NCBI RefSeq assembly: GCF_022678485.1
Contig: NZ_JALBYP010000039.1
Span: forward strand, 88,930-152,929
Reading direction: 5' to 3'
Source of the DNA: Aliiroseovarius sediminis
GTDB taxonomy: Bacteria; Pseudomonadota; Alphaproteobacteria; Rhodobacterales; Rhodobacteraceae
Length of the DNA stretch: 64,000 nucleotides
Positions 26,916 through 35,726 of this stretch are shown here, in pieces (within the stretch, counting starts at the first letter, position 1; every line of letters begins with the position of its first letter). A program made the translations under genes and the position numbers. The notes under the pieces were generated by a model, which worked only from the letters and a program-made list of their open reading frames with translations, was not told the DNA's origin and ran no database searches.

Positions 26916-27233
26916 TCATGGTGCGAGCTTCTTGTCGCGCCGGATGGCTTGGCGGCTTAGGGCGCCCTGCCGTGTCGATGGTGTTATCTCTCTGTCGATA
27001 TCGACCCCCAGACCGCCGAGCGCCAACAAAATGCGTTGCAACAACCCATCTTCCGGACCAGTCATTCCCTCATCCACGGCCACCGATGTTTCGCAGGCCT
27101 CATAGTTCCAACGGCGCAGGATTTCGATCTTTTCCGCATCACTCAGGCTGCTATCAGCAACGACATCTTCCGGGGCGGCATAGATCGCCTCCGGATCAAT
27201 CATCGCCTTTGCCAATCTGGGTCGGTCAGTCAT
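26916..27233 (-). CDS. conserved hypothetical protein, 105 aa
   Basis: A soluble helical protein with MIDPEAIYAAPEDVVADSSLSDAEKIEILRRWNYEA near its N-terminus. I recognise the pattern from small proteins in Rhodobacterales stress clusters but know no function. Its start overlaps the end of the 72-aa gene by 8 bp, so the two are coupled. Intact. Confidence 0.65.
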   Translation of the reverse strand: MTDRPRLAKAMIDPEAIYAAPEDVVADSSLSDAEKIEILRRWNYEACETSVAVDEGMTGPEDGLLQRILLALGGLGVDIDREITPSTRQGALSRQAIRRDKKLAP

Positions 27234-27444
27234 GGGACGAACCCGACAGGATGGTTAAAATCTGTTGAACCGCACCCGGCAGTGATCGTTCCCCGGTTCC
27301 GACGATATCGTCGGTTCCATCGGCGATGGCCTTGGCTTGGCGGATGTCCTCCAAGCTTGCCCCCGAGTTCTGAATCGCATGAAGCTGCTCGAGTGTGAGC
27401 GGCCCGAGAACATGATGAATGTTCTGCATAGTCGGTTCTGGCAT
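27226..27444 (-). CDS. hypothetical protein, 72 aa
   Basis: It starts at 27444 with AAAGGAA about 8 nt upstream. A small acidic helical protein (GPLTLEQLHAIQNSGASLEDIRQAKAIADGTDDI) with no membrane segment. It is translationally coupled to the 105-aa gene, and the pair probably acts together. Function unknown. Confidence 0.6.
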   Translation of the reverse strand: MPEPTMQNIHHVLGPLTLEQLHAIQNSGASLEDIRQAKAIADGTDDIVGTGERSLPGAVQQILTILSGSSHD

Positions 27445-27518
27445 GGCGCTGTTCCTTTTTGCTGGCTCATCTCGATCCTGCATTTGGCCAGAACGATTCG
27501 CATTGCTTCCTGTTAAAG

Positions 27519-27608
27519 GACGGTTTTCGCGTGATCGCAGACGCGGATGTACCCGATGAAAAGATCGATGCCGTCGTATCCGGGTTCGAGCCGAAACAAA
27601 TGAGCTGA
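27519..27608 (+). pseudogene. C-terminal fragment of an unidentified protein
   Basis: Thirty in-frame codons (DGFRVIADADVPDEKIDAVV... ending KQMS) end with TGA 18 bp before the next E2-like gene. Codon usage and position suggest the 3' end of a lost upstream gene of the same operon, perhaps a dehydrogenase subunit; the parent family is not identified. Confidence 0.4.
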
Positions 27609-27626
27609 GGTCCGAGACGTAATGCC

Positions 27627-28370
27627 ATGTCAGAGACAGCTTTGGACGACCCAAGGGAACCGATGGTGGAAACCTACGAGGACGTCCTGTTTGGCGAGGT
27701 CAAAGAGCGTGCGGTAGATGGCTTGCATCAGGCGATGGCCCGCCGACTGACTGCCAGTTGGCGGAAGGTGCCGCATGTTACCCATTTCGATGAAATTGAC
27801 ATAACCAACTTGGAATCGCGCCGCGAGAACAGGAATGATATGCTGGATGACGACGCACCGCGCCTGTCACTGCTCGCGTTCATCGTGTTGGACGTATCGG
27901 AGACCTTGGGCAGGTTTCCCGACTTCAACGCTTCGGTCTCGGCTGATGGCAAGACACTTCATCGCAAGGCATATCGCAATATCGGTATCGCCGTGGATAC
28001 CGACGCCGGGCTGCTCGTGCCGGTTTTGCACAATGTGCAGGACATGGATCTTGCGAAACACGCCCGCAGTGGACCGTTGAAGAATGACGATGTCGAAGGC
28101 GCAAGCTTTACCGTCACCAGTCTGGGCAAGTTGGGCGGCACTGGTTTCGCGCCAATCATAAATACCCCCGAGGTGGCCATACTCAGCCTGGCGCAGGCGC
28201 AAATGCGCCCCGTGGTGGAAGGTGACAAGGTTACCCCGCACCCCTTGCTTCCCGTCTCGTTGTCATACGATCATGGCGTGATCGATGGCGCCGCTGCGGG
28301 GTGCTTTCCGGAGGCTTTGCGAAATCGTCTTCTCGCATTGCCCGGCGATAATGACGGTGCACCAGACTGA
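27627..28370 (+). CDS. second E2-like acyltransferase catalytic domain, lipoyl-less, altered active site
   Basis: 247 aa. The E2 catalytic fold is evident: AMARRLTASWRKVPHVTHFDEIDIT, YRNIGIAVDTDAGLLVPVLHNVQ and FTVTSLGKLGGTGFAPIINTPEVAIL. The motif HRxxxDG reads HGVIDGA, with Arg changed to Gly while His and Asp-Gly remain. About 10-15 residues are missing around DLAKHARSGPLKNDD. There is no lipoyl or subunit-binding domain. Together with the opposite-strand gene at 25.6 kb it makes two divergent, unusual E2 remnants within 3 kb. Confidence 0.75.
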   Translation: MSETALDDPREPMVETYEDVLFGEVKERAVDGLHQAMARRLTASWRKVPHVTHFDEIDITNLESRRENRNDMLDDDAPRLSLLAFIVLDVSETLGRFPDFNASVSADGKTLHRKAYRNIGIAVDTDAGLLVPVLHNVQDMDLAKHARSGPLKNDDVEGASFTVTSLGKLGGTGFAPIINTPEVAILSLAQAQMRPVVEGDKVTPHPLLPVSLSYDHGVIDGAAAGCFPEALRNRLLALPGDNDGAPD

Positions 28371-28421
28371 TGATCTGATCCTGACATCACTCAACGCCAC
28401 GATCTACAACGGGAGAAGACA

Positions 28422-28589
28422 ATGACGATGAATTCCGACACCACATCCCCGCTCGCTTCGGCCATGTGGCAAAGCCGCAACATGTTGATTGCTATCGGCA
28501 TCGTGATGATCGTGGCGGGCACGGCCGCAATCGTCTTTCCCTATTTCAGCACGCTGCCTGACATCCTGAGCGGTCGTCCCGAAAGATAG
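28422..28589 (+). pseudogene. hdeD: truncated HdeD-family membrane protein
   Basis: 55 codons with GGGAGAAGAC just before the ATG. MWQSRNMLIAIGIVMIVAGTAAIVFPYFSTL matches the first transmembrane segment of HdeD/DUF308 acid-resistance proteins, then stops after SGRPER. The other five helices are missing. A short single-helix product could still be made. Confidence 0.6.
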
Positions 28590-28644
28590 TGTTGCCTTCG
28601 TGGCAGCGAACAGCATTCCAGCCCCCTAAACAAGGAGACATGAT

Positions 28645-29226
28645 ATGACGCCGGTCGACACCACCAAGCCTGAAAAAACCACGGTCATCGAGGTGCCCGA
28701 GGCAGTAGGCGTATTCGATAGCTTCGAGACATTGCAACAGGCTTTCTATGATTTGCGAATGGCCGGTTTCAGCCGGTATGACATCAGCCTTCTTGGGCAT
28801 GAAAAGACGCTGAAGAAAAAGCTTGGGGATGCCTACTGGCGCACCGAGGATCTGGAGGATGACCCCGATGTGCCGCGCGCGGCCTTCGTCTCGGAAGAGG
28901 CGATGGGGGAAATGGAAGGCATGATCGTCGGCGGTGTCTTTTTCATCCCGTCCTACATTGCGATGGTGGCTGCGGCAGCGGCAGGGGGAGCGGTCGCCGC
29001 CACGGCTGCGGCGGTGGCCATCGTCGGGCTACCGGCCGCCGTGATCGGGGCGCTGCTGGCGCGGCGCGCCGACAAGCATCACCGGGATTACTACGCCCAA
29101 CAGGTCGAGCGTGGCGGCATTCTTCTGTGGGTGCGGGTCGACACCACGGAAAAACAAGCGCGGGCTGTCGACATACTAAAATCACATTCTGGCAAAGACG
29201 TTCACGTCCATGACTGGAGCCGTTGA
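28645..29226 (+). CDS. glycine-zipper membrane stress protein
   Basis: 193 aa. The N-terminal domain (EAVGVFDSFETLQQAFYDLRMAGFSRYDISLLG) resembles the general-stress-protein 17M/YflT fold. A strongly hydrophobic Gly/Ala-rich hairpin follows at about residues 92-135 (VAAAAAGGAVAATAAAVAIVGLPAAVIGALLA), and a C-terminal domain ends VHVHDWSR. It is intact, with AAGGAG upstream. Probably a membrane-associated stress factor; no enzymatic motif. Confidence 0.65.
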   Translation: MTPVDTTKPEKTTVIEVPEAVGVFDSFETLQQAFYDLRMAGFSRYDISLLGHEKTLKKKLGDAYWRTEDLEDDPDVPRAAFVSEEAMGEMEGMIVGGVFFIPSYIAMVAAAAAGGAVAATAAAVAIVGLPAAVIGALLARRADKHHRDYYAQQVERGGILLWVRVDTTEKQARAVDILKSHSGKDVHVHDWSR

Positions 29227-29274
29227 CCGCTCGGGATGCGCCATATTCTTTTAAAGATCGACTGGAAAAGACCG

Positions 29275-30603
29275 ATGGCAAAACCGACGACGAATAAGAA
29301 CGAGCAGGCAAAGACGGTTGTCCCGATCCGATCCGATCCCAAGGGGAAAACTGACGGGGCGTCGCAGGATGGACCCGTCCCGGACATAGATCCTGCGATC
29401 GAGCCGCTTCCTCCGGAATTAAGCCTGCGCTGCAAGTGGGTCATGCCGGATGGCTACAGCACCGAAAGCATGGATAGCGCATTCAAGGCACATCTGGCCC
29501 GCTTTACGATGGGAATTACACCTTACGGGCTGTCGTCACAATTCTTCAATTGGTGGGTGCACTTGGTCAGCTCGCCCGGAAAACAGGTGCAACTGGTCGA
29601 AAAGGCCGCACGCAAGGCCGCGCGCTTTGCGATTACCACGGCCCAGCAGGCCCAAAACGGTCAAGTTGAACCCTGTATCATGCCGCTGGAGCACGATAAA
29701 AGGTTCAGCGCCCCGCAACGGCAGAACTGGCCCTATAACCTGATTTACCAGAACTGCCTTCTGACCCAACAGTGGTGGTACAATGCCACCAACCCTGAGA
29801 TTATGTCCGGCCCCATCAGCGAAGGCGGGGCGAACCTGATCCGAGGGGCGGAAAACCCTGCCGAGGATTGGGAACGCGTAGTTTCCGGAAAACCCCCGGT
29901 CGGAGCCGATGCCTACGTTCGGGGCCGCGACGTGGCGGTGACGCCAGGCAAGGTTGTCTATCGATCTCGTCTGCTGGAACTGATCCAGTATGCGCCGCAG
30001 ACCGATGCCGTCACCTCTGAGCCGATCCTGATCGTGCCGGCCTGGATCATGAAATACTACATCCTCGACCTGTCGCCGCACAATTCGCTGGTGTGCTATC
30101 TGGCCGCGCAGATGGCACCGTGGCAATCGGTCTACAAGCTGCACATTCTGTCAGACAACGACACCACCTTCGTTTTGACCTCTGGCGGTCACAACGTCGG
30201 CATCGTCAGTGAACCCGGCCAAGTCGGGCGCAGCTTCCAGATGTCGACGACACCGCACGAGGCCAAGTACGTGCCGCCGGAAGACTGGCGGGCGCAGACG
30301 CAGCTGACGGACGGATCGTGGCGCTCCGACCGGCCAGACCGTCTTGAACATCTTGCACGTCAATCCGAACCGGTCCGTGTGGCCGTGGTATGCCCGGTGG
30401 ATGAGCCCAGTCTTGTTGTGGCCGCGAACGCCGATGGCGGGCCATATCTCACGACACCCGAAAGCGCCCTGCCCGTCCTGATGCTTGCCACGGATGAAGA
30501 GCGGGTTCTGGCGCGAAGGGCCCACGATCTGCTGGCGTCCGGGCTTAGAACGGCCACCACAGCTGTTGAGGATGAACGCGGTACAATCGCGCGTGGTCCA
30601 TGA
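29275..30603 (+). pseudogene. phaC: chimeric PHA synthase with catalytic core deleted, fused to phosphotransacetylase piece
   Basis: 442 codons from ATG 29275. Residues about 60-260 are class I PHA synthase (FNWWVHLVSSPGKQVQLVEKA, DKRFSAPQRQNWPYNLIYQ, LIVPAWIMKYYILDLSPHNSLV). The frame then jumps to the synthase C-terminus (APWQSVYKLHILSD and FVLTSGGHNVGIVSEPG), skipping the lipase box with the catalytic Cys and the catalytic Asp. The last 100 residues switch to a phosphotransacetylase-like N-terminus (SEPVRVAVVCPVDEPSLV) and unidentified sequence. In-frame deletions have left it open but surely inactive as a synthase. Confidence 0.8.
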
Positions 30604-30686
30604 TAAAACGCGCCCCGTTGATCGCGATCAGTGCCGCGCGGTCTGTGGCGTCAAGCAAAGTCGGCACTGGAAAGCGGATAAAGACA

Positions 30687-33380
30687 ATGACAGATCCTGA
30701 CCAGACCCCCGATTTCGCCGCAGAGGTTCAAACGGTGGCGGACAGGCTCGATGTGAACCCGGAACACGGGCTGGATGACAGCATGGTTGCCGGGCGGCGG
30801 GACCGGTATGGGCCTAATCAGTTGCGGGCCCAGGAAAAAAAGAGCGTATTCTCTATTCTCGTCCATCAGTTTCAAGGGGTGATCGTCTGGCTTCTGGCAC
30901 TGGCTGCAGGGGTGTCTTTTCTGTTCCAGGATATCGCTGAAGGTATTGCGATTGTCGTGGTTCTGGCGATCAATGCCGCGATCGGATTTTTCACCGAACT
31001 GCGCGCCGCGCGCTCGATGGAGGCGCTGCAAGGCATCTCGTCGGTCACAACACGCGTCCGGCGCGCCGGCAAGGCAGTGCAGATCGACGCGCATAAGCTG
31101 GTGCCCGGCGATATCGTCCTGCTGGAGGCGGGCGACATGGTCACGGCCGATCTGCGACTCGCGGATGCGTCCAACCTGCAGAGCGACGAATCCGTCCTGA
31201 CCGGAGAGTCCGTTCCCGTGGTCAAGCAGACCGGACCGGTCGGCCAGGACGCGGCGATCGGTGACCGGTCCTGCATGGCCTTCAAAGGCACGGCAATCAC
31301 CCAGGGTGCGGGGGTCGGTATTGTGACCACCACCGGCATGAATACGGAACTGGGCCATATCAGCCATCTCGTGCAAACGGCCGACTCGGCGGCATCCCCG
31401 CTGGAAAAACGGCTCGACCGGTTGGGCCACCGGCTGGTCTGGCTGACGCTGGCACTTGCGGCGCTGACCATCGGTGCAGGCATCCTGCGCGGTCACGAGG
31501 TGGCGATGATGTTCCAGACTGGTGTGGCGTTGGCCGTGGCTGCCGTGCCCGAAGGGTTGCCGGTGGTCGCAACGCTCAGCCTTGCGCGGGGGATGTGGCG
31601 GATGGCGGCACGCAACGCGGTCATTTCAAACTTGTCCTCGGTCGAAACACTTGGTGCAACCACGGTGATCCTGACCGACAAAACCGGCACCCTGACGGAA
31701 AACGACATGGCCGCGGTTCGTTATGTGTTGTCGGATGCCGATGTATCCATCGACAGGCAGGCCGACACCCTGCGCCTTGTCGGCAGCGACGGCCCGCCCA
31801 ATCCGGGGCTGCAAACGCAGCTTGACGCAGTGCTGCGGATCGGTGCGCTTTGCAACAGTGCCGCTTTGGCGCAGGAAGATGCGCCGGCATCGGGCGATCC
31901 AATGGAAGTGGCCCTGCTGCGTATTGCGATGCGGGGCGGGCAGCCGCGCGAAACCCTTTTGCAGGATCACGCGACGGTTGAGGAATACGCCTTCGATCAG
32001 GACACCAAAATGATGGCGACGGTCCATCGTGATGGTGACCGTTTTCTCTATGCCGCCAAGGGGGCACCCGAGGCGGTACTGGGCGTCTGCAGTCATGTTT
32101 TGGGGCCTGACGGTCGTCACCCGATGGATGCGTCCGCGCGCGCGCAATGGCTTAAGCGCAGCGACGAGGCCGCGAGTGACGGGTTGCGCCTGCTGGCGCT
32201 GGCCGAGAAGCGAACGCACAGTGCCGATGCCGACCCTTACGAGGGTTTGACCTTGGCAGGGCTGGTCTGTCTGCGTGATCCGCTGCGCGGAGACGTCAAG
32301 GACGCCATCGCAGCAGCCCGCGCGGCGGGTGTGCGCGTGGTGATGATGACCGGAGACCACGCCAGCACCGCCGCCGCCATCGCCCGCGCGGCAGGGTTGG
32401 GCCCGACCGATCCGGGCGACGACGATCTGACAGTGATCGAGGGCAGCGACCTGACCGATCTTGACCCCGAACAGGTGGATGGCGCGCTGCGCGACCGTGT
32501 GATAGCCGCCGACGTCTTTGCCCGCGTCGCGCCAGCCACCAAGTTGCAGATTGCCGCGCTTTACCAGGATAATGGCCACGTCGTCGCGATGACCGGTGAC
32601 GGGGTGAACGACGCGCCTGCCCTGAAGAAAGCCGATATCGGGATTGCGATGGGCCAGCGCGGCACCGAAGTTGCCCGCGAGGCGGCGCATATGGTCCTTA
32701 AGGACGATGCATTTGGCACCATCATCGCGGCCATGCGGCAGGGGCGGATCATCTTTGGCAATATCCGCAAATTCGTGATCTATCTGATGTCCTGTAATGT
32801 CAGCGAGGTGCTGATCGTTGGTTTGGCTGTGATCGCCGGACTGCCGATGCCTCTGCTGCCACTGCAGATCCTGTTTTTGAACCTCGTCACCGATGTCTTT
32901 CCCGCCTTCGCATTGGGGTTGGGAAAAGGCGACGACATCATCATGCGCCAGCCACCTCGCGATCCCACCGAAGAGATCGTCTCTCGTCGGCACTGGATCA
33001 TGATCGGCGTTCTGGGTGGGGCGATCACGATTGCAACCCTTGGCGCGTTTTGGCTGGCGCTGTATTGGCTGTTGCTGACCACTGCGCAGGCGATAACCGT
33101 GACTTTTCTCACGCTCGCGCTGGCGCAACTGTGGAACGTGTTTAACATGCGCGCATCAGCGGCTGGCATTTTCGTCAATGAGGTCACCCGCAATCCTTGG
33201 GTGTGGGGTGCTCTTGCGCTATGTCTCGGCCTGATCGCGGCGGCACTTTGGTTACCGGGCCTCTCGGATATCCTGAGTCTTCCCGATCCCGGATTGCCCG
33301 GCTTCCTTCTGGCAACGGGCGCAAGCTTCGTGCCGCTTGGACTTGGTCAAATCTTTGTCGCCCTGCGGTCGGGTGACTGA
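30687..33380 (+). CDS. cation-transporting P-type ATPase (P2 type)
   Basis: 897 aa from ATG 30687. Phosphorylation site DKTGTLT with Asp331; the actuator TGES is in VLTGESVPVV; hinge motifs TGDGVNDAPALKKADIGIAMG are intact. The M4 motif PEGLP at 288 and the M6 segment LNLVTDVFPAFALGLGKGD are as in Ca-type P2A/PMCA pumps, so calcium or manganese export is the best guess; Na/K pumps are less likely. About ten membrane helices. It is the only large intact gene of this decayed island. The preceding 29 codons in frame are probably leftover sequence. Confidence 0.9.
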   Translation: MTDPDQTPDFAAEVQTVADRLDVNPEHGLDDSMVAGRRDRYGPNQLRAQEKKSVFSILVHQFQGVIVWLLALAAGVSFLFQDIAEGIAIVVVLAINAAIGFFTELRAARSMEALQGISSVTTRVRRAGKAVQIDAHKLVPGDIVLLEAGDMVTADLRLADASNLQSDESVLTGESVPVVKQTGPVGQDAAIGDRSCMAFKGTAITQGAGVGIVTTTGMNTELGHISHLVQTADSAASPLEKRLDRLGHRLVWLTLALAALTIGAGILRGHEVAMMFQTGVALAVAAVPEGLPVVATLSLARGMWRMAARNAVISNLSSVETLGATTVILTDKTGTLTENDMAAVRYVLSDADVSIDRQADTLRLVGSDGPPNPGLQTQLDAVLRIGALCNSAALAQEDAPASGDPMEVALLRIAMRGGQPRETLLQDHATVEEYAFDQDTKMMATVHRDGDRFLYAAKGAPEAVLGVCSHVLGPDGRHPMDASARAQWLKRSDEAASDGLRLLALAEKRTHSADADPYEGLTLAGLVCLRDPLRGDVKDAIAAARAAGVRVVMMTGDHASTAAAIARAAGLGPTDPGDDDLTVIEGSDLTDLDPEQVDGALRDRVIAADVFARVAPATKLQIAALYQDNGHVVAMTGDGVNDAPALKKADIGIAMGQRGTEVAREAAHMVLKDDAFGTIIAAMRQGRIIFGNIRKFVIYLMSCNVSEVLIVGLAVIAGLPMPLLPLQILFLNLVTDVFPAFALGLGKGDDIIMRQPPRDPTEEIVSRRHWIMIGVLGGAITIATLGAFWLALYWLLLTTAQAITVTFLTLALAQLWNVFNMRASAAGIFVNEVTRNPWVWGALALCLGLIAAALWLPGLSDILSLPDPGLPGFLLATGASFVPLGLGQIFVALRSGD

Positions 33381-33479
33381 CCGCCATTGCCCACATCAGC
33401 AGACAGGTCGTAACGAGAACGTGCAAAGATCTTCTCAGAAGACGCGGGGCAGAAACAGTCCCGAGGGGGCTGTCAAAGA

Positions 33480-33830
33480 ACCTTGATCAAACAGTTGCGT
33501 GTGCCAATCGAATTGCGCTGGTCTGGAAGACGAGTCGAATGGCTCTGTCCAATCCGAAGAGCGGTTTCGTGCTGTTGCGGGGCGTGCGCCGCGTCTTCGC
33601 CGAACAGCGGACCACATCATGGTTGGGATTGAACTTGCACAATCTGGCCGGTCGCGGAATTGATCGTATCCCATGTCCAGTGAATCGATTGCGTAACTTG
33701 CTTGCCCGCCTAGGTATGACAGTTCAGGCAGGCCTTGATAACGTCCGATCCAGTCTTGAATGGTCCCTTCAGCTTGCCGAACGCGGCATGGTCCGCCGTC
33801 AGCTTCGGGACGGTCGACCCCAACGGCTCC
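33480..33830 (-). pseudogene. octaheme tetrathionate-reductase-type cytochrome c remnant
   Basis: On the minus strand one frame reads LTADHAAFGKLKGPFKTGSDVIKACLNCHT, then stop, then AGKQVTQSIHWTWDTINSATG, then another stop. This is the N-terminal region with the first CxxCH haem site of the octaheme cytochrome family. Two in-frame stops (TAG and TGA) and loss of all downstream haem sites show it is dead. Confidence 0.7.
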
Positions 33831-33971
33831 ATCACGGATGCAGTTGCCCCGAAATCATCGGTGTCGGGGCGGTTGCCCGGCGCGTCATCTTGGGCATCCG
33901 AATTGCATTCGAGTTTGCGTTGGCAGTTGACCCACGCCAAGACGCAAGAATGTTGCGGCCCCGTCCTGCAC

Positions 33972-34937
33972 TCAGGCGGGTCGCGCGCCGAAAATACGGT
34001 CGCCAAGCTTGACGTACCACGCCGCGGACTGCACTTGGATGATATAGGCGAGTGCGATCAGCAATGCCGCGTCTGCGCTAGCCTCGCCAAAGGCATTCAT
34101 CGCAAGCGCCAGGGCAATCGACAGGTTTCGCATCACCGTGCCATAGACTAAAGCGATGGCGTTGCCACGGGGCAACATCAGCTTGCCGATAATGGTACTG
34201 AGGGCATAGTTGAATGCGTAGAGCACCAGCAGCGGCGCGATAATGGAAAGCAAAATCTCTGGTCGCGCCATCAGATCCGAGGATTTCAGGGCGATTGCCA
34301 CAAAGACGATTCCCAGAACACCCAAGGTCGAAAGAGGTGGAAAACGCGGTGCCCAATCCTGACGAAAGCGATTCCGTCCATAGCGACGCACCAAAAAATA
34401 TTGGGTCAACTGACCCGCGAGCATGGGCAGAAAAACCACCAAGGCGATCTGAAGAAAGACAGCAGCGATATTAACCGGAATCGTCGCCCCCATAAGTCAC
34501 TGCACATAAAAGGGTGTGGCAAGAGATCCCAAGATCAGCCCCACGACCGTCATCTTGATGGCGGCGGTGACGTTGCCCGACGCGAACCCGGTCCAGGCTA
34601 TCGTCATGCCACTGGTCGGCAGCAATGCCGCAAGCAACAACCCCAAGGCAAAGAACGGCTGGTCGGGAAACCAAAATCGACCCAAAACAAAGGCCACAAA
34701 CGGGATGATGGCAAAGTTGATGGTTTGTGCGAGCAATTGAGCCTTGGTATCATCACCCTCGCGCATCTGGCGCAGGTTGAGGTTGACCATCATGGGGTAG
34801 ACCATGAGCAGTGTCAGAGGCACGATAAGGGATTTGAGCCAGCCAACTGGGAAGGTCAGACCATAGAGCAGACCGATAAGCATCGCTGTCGGAATGGCCA
34901 GTGTAAGATTTCGCGTCATTGCAGCGAGAAAGCGCAT
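33972..34937 (-). pseudogene. bile-acid/arsenite-symporter-family carrier with one in-frame stop
   Basis: The two halves join across a single TGA at about 34494-34496 in one frame. The first half is 146 aa (MRFLAAMTRNLTLAIPTAMLIGLLYGLTFPVGW through ATPFYVQ), the second about 173 aa (MGATIPVNIAAVFLQIALVVFLPMLAGQLTQYFLVRR through IFGARPA). Together they make a ten-helix BASS/ACR3-like transporter of normal length. The TGA probably replaced TGG. It may be recently inactivated; the reading frame is otherwise undamaged. Confidence 0.75.
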
Positions 34938-35086
34938 TCAAGGTGTCCTTTTTTTGCGAATAATAATCGCACAGACGACTGTGCGGCATTCGAAACCTCT
35001 TGTCATCCTGATCACGCCGTCACCTGCGTTGTGGAAAAGCAAATTCTTCACAACTGGCAGGCTGCGTCTTCTGCCTGTCTGCCGCA

Positions 35087-35100
35087 TTAACGCGTGTTAA
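35087..35100. promoter_or_regulatory. TTAAC-N4-GTTAA inverted repeat
   Basis: TTAAC-GCGT-GTTAA is a perfect 5-bp inverted repeat with the 4-bp spacer of CRP/FNR-family sites. It lies about 150 bp upstream of the symporter pseudogene (minus strand) and 130 bp after the end of the CBS remnant. Confidence 0.55.
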
Positions 35101-35234
35101 GCCATCGTGACCTGCGCCAGAGCGCAGATGCTCTTGAGGCCGGACTTTGACCCGAATGTGTTGCTCATTGCGAAGATCAGCAAAAGCTTCATATCCCGAT
35201 GGGCCAGAACCAACAGCGTCTACTTGCCGACCCT

Positions 35235-35561
35235 TCACGAACCCCTTTTGCTGTAGTCGCGTGCTATATCACCCAAAGACACCACCCCGACTAGTCGTTC
35301 GTTTCCGTCGCAAACAATCAACCGGCGGATCTGATGATCTTCGATGTTGGCCGCCGCAGCTCCGGTTCTTGCCATCAGACGCACCACAATATCCCTGTCA
35401 GGTACTACGCCGATTGGCCGTCTGTTCTCGCGGATTGCGGGGTATTCCAATTGATGCTGGTGACTTTTCTTTGCACGACCTTGCTTACGTTCATGTGCTG
35501 GACCCAAGGCTGTTTGACATGATGATAACAGCCTAAATGGCATGGTCCTGTGCAAAATCAA
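35235..35561 (-). pseudogene. CBS-domain protein remnant
   Basis: The second CBS unit is readable: RRPIGVVPDRDIVVRLMA, then, after an internal deletion, EDHQIRRLIVCDGNERLVGVVSLGDIARDYSKRGS. The N-terminal part of the frame is unrelated sequence. It is a decayed signal-sensing CBS protein of the same stress island. Confidence 0.65.
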
Positions 35562-35645
35562 CGTCGATCAACTACGGCTTTTCGCGTCCATTGGTCTTGG
35601 CCATGCATTCCACATTGCAGATCGAAACGACGGCATTCATGCCCG

Positions 35646-35659
35646 TTAACAGCCGTTAA
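35646..35659. promoter_or_regulatory. TTAAC-N4-GTTAA inverted repeat upstream of the arc operon
   Basis: TTAAC-AGCC-GTTAA, identical in design to the site at 35087, lies 68 bp before the start of the arginine carrier gene. Arginine deiminase operons are commonly induced at low oxygen by FNR-family regulators, so control of the arc operon is plausible. Confidence 0.55.
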
Positions 35660-35726
35660 TGCGGTGCATTTCGGTTCGGGTAGAAAGGCGGGCAGCAATC
35701 CTTAGGGCATTCGACGGAGGCGACCC

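Noticed and set aside
31626..33128. A 500-codon minus-strand frame opposite the P-type ATPase
   Set aside because: Shadow of the ATPase, which has all family motifs; the antisense product is His/Arg/Gln-rich with no domain.
25140..35000. TGA recoded as Trp in the island
   Set aside because: The intact genes here use TGG for Trp and TGA as stop; the in-frame TGAs occur only in genes with further damage or singly, so mutation is simpler.
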